A stretch of 64,000 bases of DNA from Ampullaceana balthica (taxonomy: Eukaryota > Mollusca > Gastropoda > Lymnaeidae). Positions 63,357 through 64,000 of the stretch are shown one piece after another. The translations under genes were made by a program, and so were the position numbers. Position 1 is the first letter of the stretch. Each line of letters starts with the position of its first letter. Under the pieces are notes generated by a model, which was not told where the DNA came from, searched no databases, and saw only the letters and a program-made list of their open reading frames with translations. The DNA lies in contig CALYLW010000052.1 in assembly GCA_944989445.1 (NCBI GenBank), forward strand, positions 779,058 to 843,057, in the 5' to 3' direction.

Positions 63357-64000
63357 GTAAATCAAATAGAATCTTTTTTTTCTTCTCTTTTTTTAATGAT
63401 TTGACTAATTTGTGTTTTGAAATAACTTTTTAAATATGTTTTATGCATATGTTAGTATGTTATAAATTAAAGTTAAGTTAAATATTTAAAATATTGAAAT
63501 TGAATGTTTAGTGATTTTAAGTATTATTAGTAATAACAAATTAAGTTGTTCCAAAGATCTATGTGGCTAATCATAAATTCCACAACCTCCCCCAGTGTCT
63601 CTAAAATAGTGTTTACACATGGAGAACCTAACAGCATTACTGTTGTCAAGATTTCTGTCTCTTTGTATGAGGTTACAAACACAAGATTTGTTATTTTTTC
63701 ATATACTAACCATTAAGTTGCACCAGCCTTAGCCTTAGGCATCCCATGGTTCTCTCTTTGTTTTTCTTTGTTTTTATGCTTTTTTCTTACCTTTCTTGGT
63801 CTGTTATATATTGGTGGTGGAATCTTGCGTCTCAATTTTGACCAAATTCCTGATTTACTTTGGTGCTGAATGTTATTACTCTTATCCAATCTTGACAATT
63901 CAACTCTTTATGGTCAGAGGGATGTATTGATGGACCATTAACTATTCGTGACAAATATTTTACATCTCCATTTTGACCTGCAAATTTGAGCACATAATTT
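63357..64000. other. PWP2 intron 2, start
   Basis: It is AT-rich, with no PWP2 exon up to the window edge. A 61-codon basic open frame on the - strand (63898-63713; KSGIWSKLRRKIPPPIYNRP) is unlike anything I recognise and may be retroelement debris. Confidence 0.6.

Noticed and set aside
63713..63898. Basic 61-codon frame on the - strand as a gene or an exon of a neighbour
   Set aside because: No recognisable domain; a GTAAGA donor-like site after RPRK is suggestive, but nothing else supports an exon.

Overview
This is nuclear DNA from a metazoan. Genes are split by GT-AG introns, non-coding space is long and AT-rich, and hAT-type DNA transposons, a tRNA-derived SINE, LINEs and minisatellites are abundant. 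The repeat style and the proteins would suit a lophotrochozoan, perhaps a gastropod mollusc, but that placement is an inference with low confidence. Nothing bacterial, no CRISPR and no operon is present.

Three conserved protein-coding genes can be read. (1) TRAP1, the mitochondrial Hsp90, lies on the + strand at 6042-49407. All 18 coding exons can be placed with matching phases, giving a 728-residue protein. Exons 1-17 occupy the first 16 kb and exon 18 lies 27.5 kb further on. (2) ATP6V0C, the 16-kDa proteolipid (c subunit) of the V-ATPase, lies on the - strand at 52264-55316. It has 3 coding exons and 157 residues and converges on TRAP1. (3) PWP2, a WD-repeat protein of the small-subunit processome, lies on the + strand from 56998. 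Only exon 1 (six codons) and exon 2 (63244-63356) are in the window; the rest lies past the right edge. ATP6V0C and PWP2 are divergent, with 1.7 kb between their start codons.

Layout: 1-6 kb is gene-free DNA with MITEs, a LINE relic, a 51-bp tandem array and a SINE that ends about 80 bp before the TRAP1 ATG. TRAP1 intron 1 (6.2-10.9 kb) holds a 3.6-kb inverted-repeat element inserted into an older LINE tail. The last TRAP1 intron (21.8-49.3 kb) is a collection of at least 14 unrelated minisatellite arrays, several DNA-transposon derivatives, and a nearly intact LINE whose 5' end is inverted (twin-priming structure, 11-bp target duplication). PWP2 intron 1 (57.0-63.2 kb) contains two copies of one terminal-inverted-repeat element facing each other, one of them split by a 2.3-kb hAT element with a perfect 8-bp target duplication.

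The three genes serve unrelated housekeeping roles (mitochondrial protein folding, proton pumping, ribosome assembly), and no functional cluster is implied. The unusual content is structural: foldback DNA inside introns, a dispersed repeat family carrying CRE palindromes, SINE/LINE tail sharing, and the minisatellite-rich terminal intron. No wholly new gene system could be supported from the sequence.
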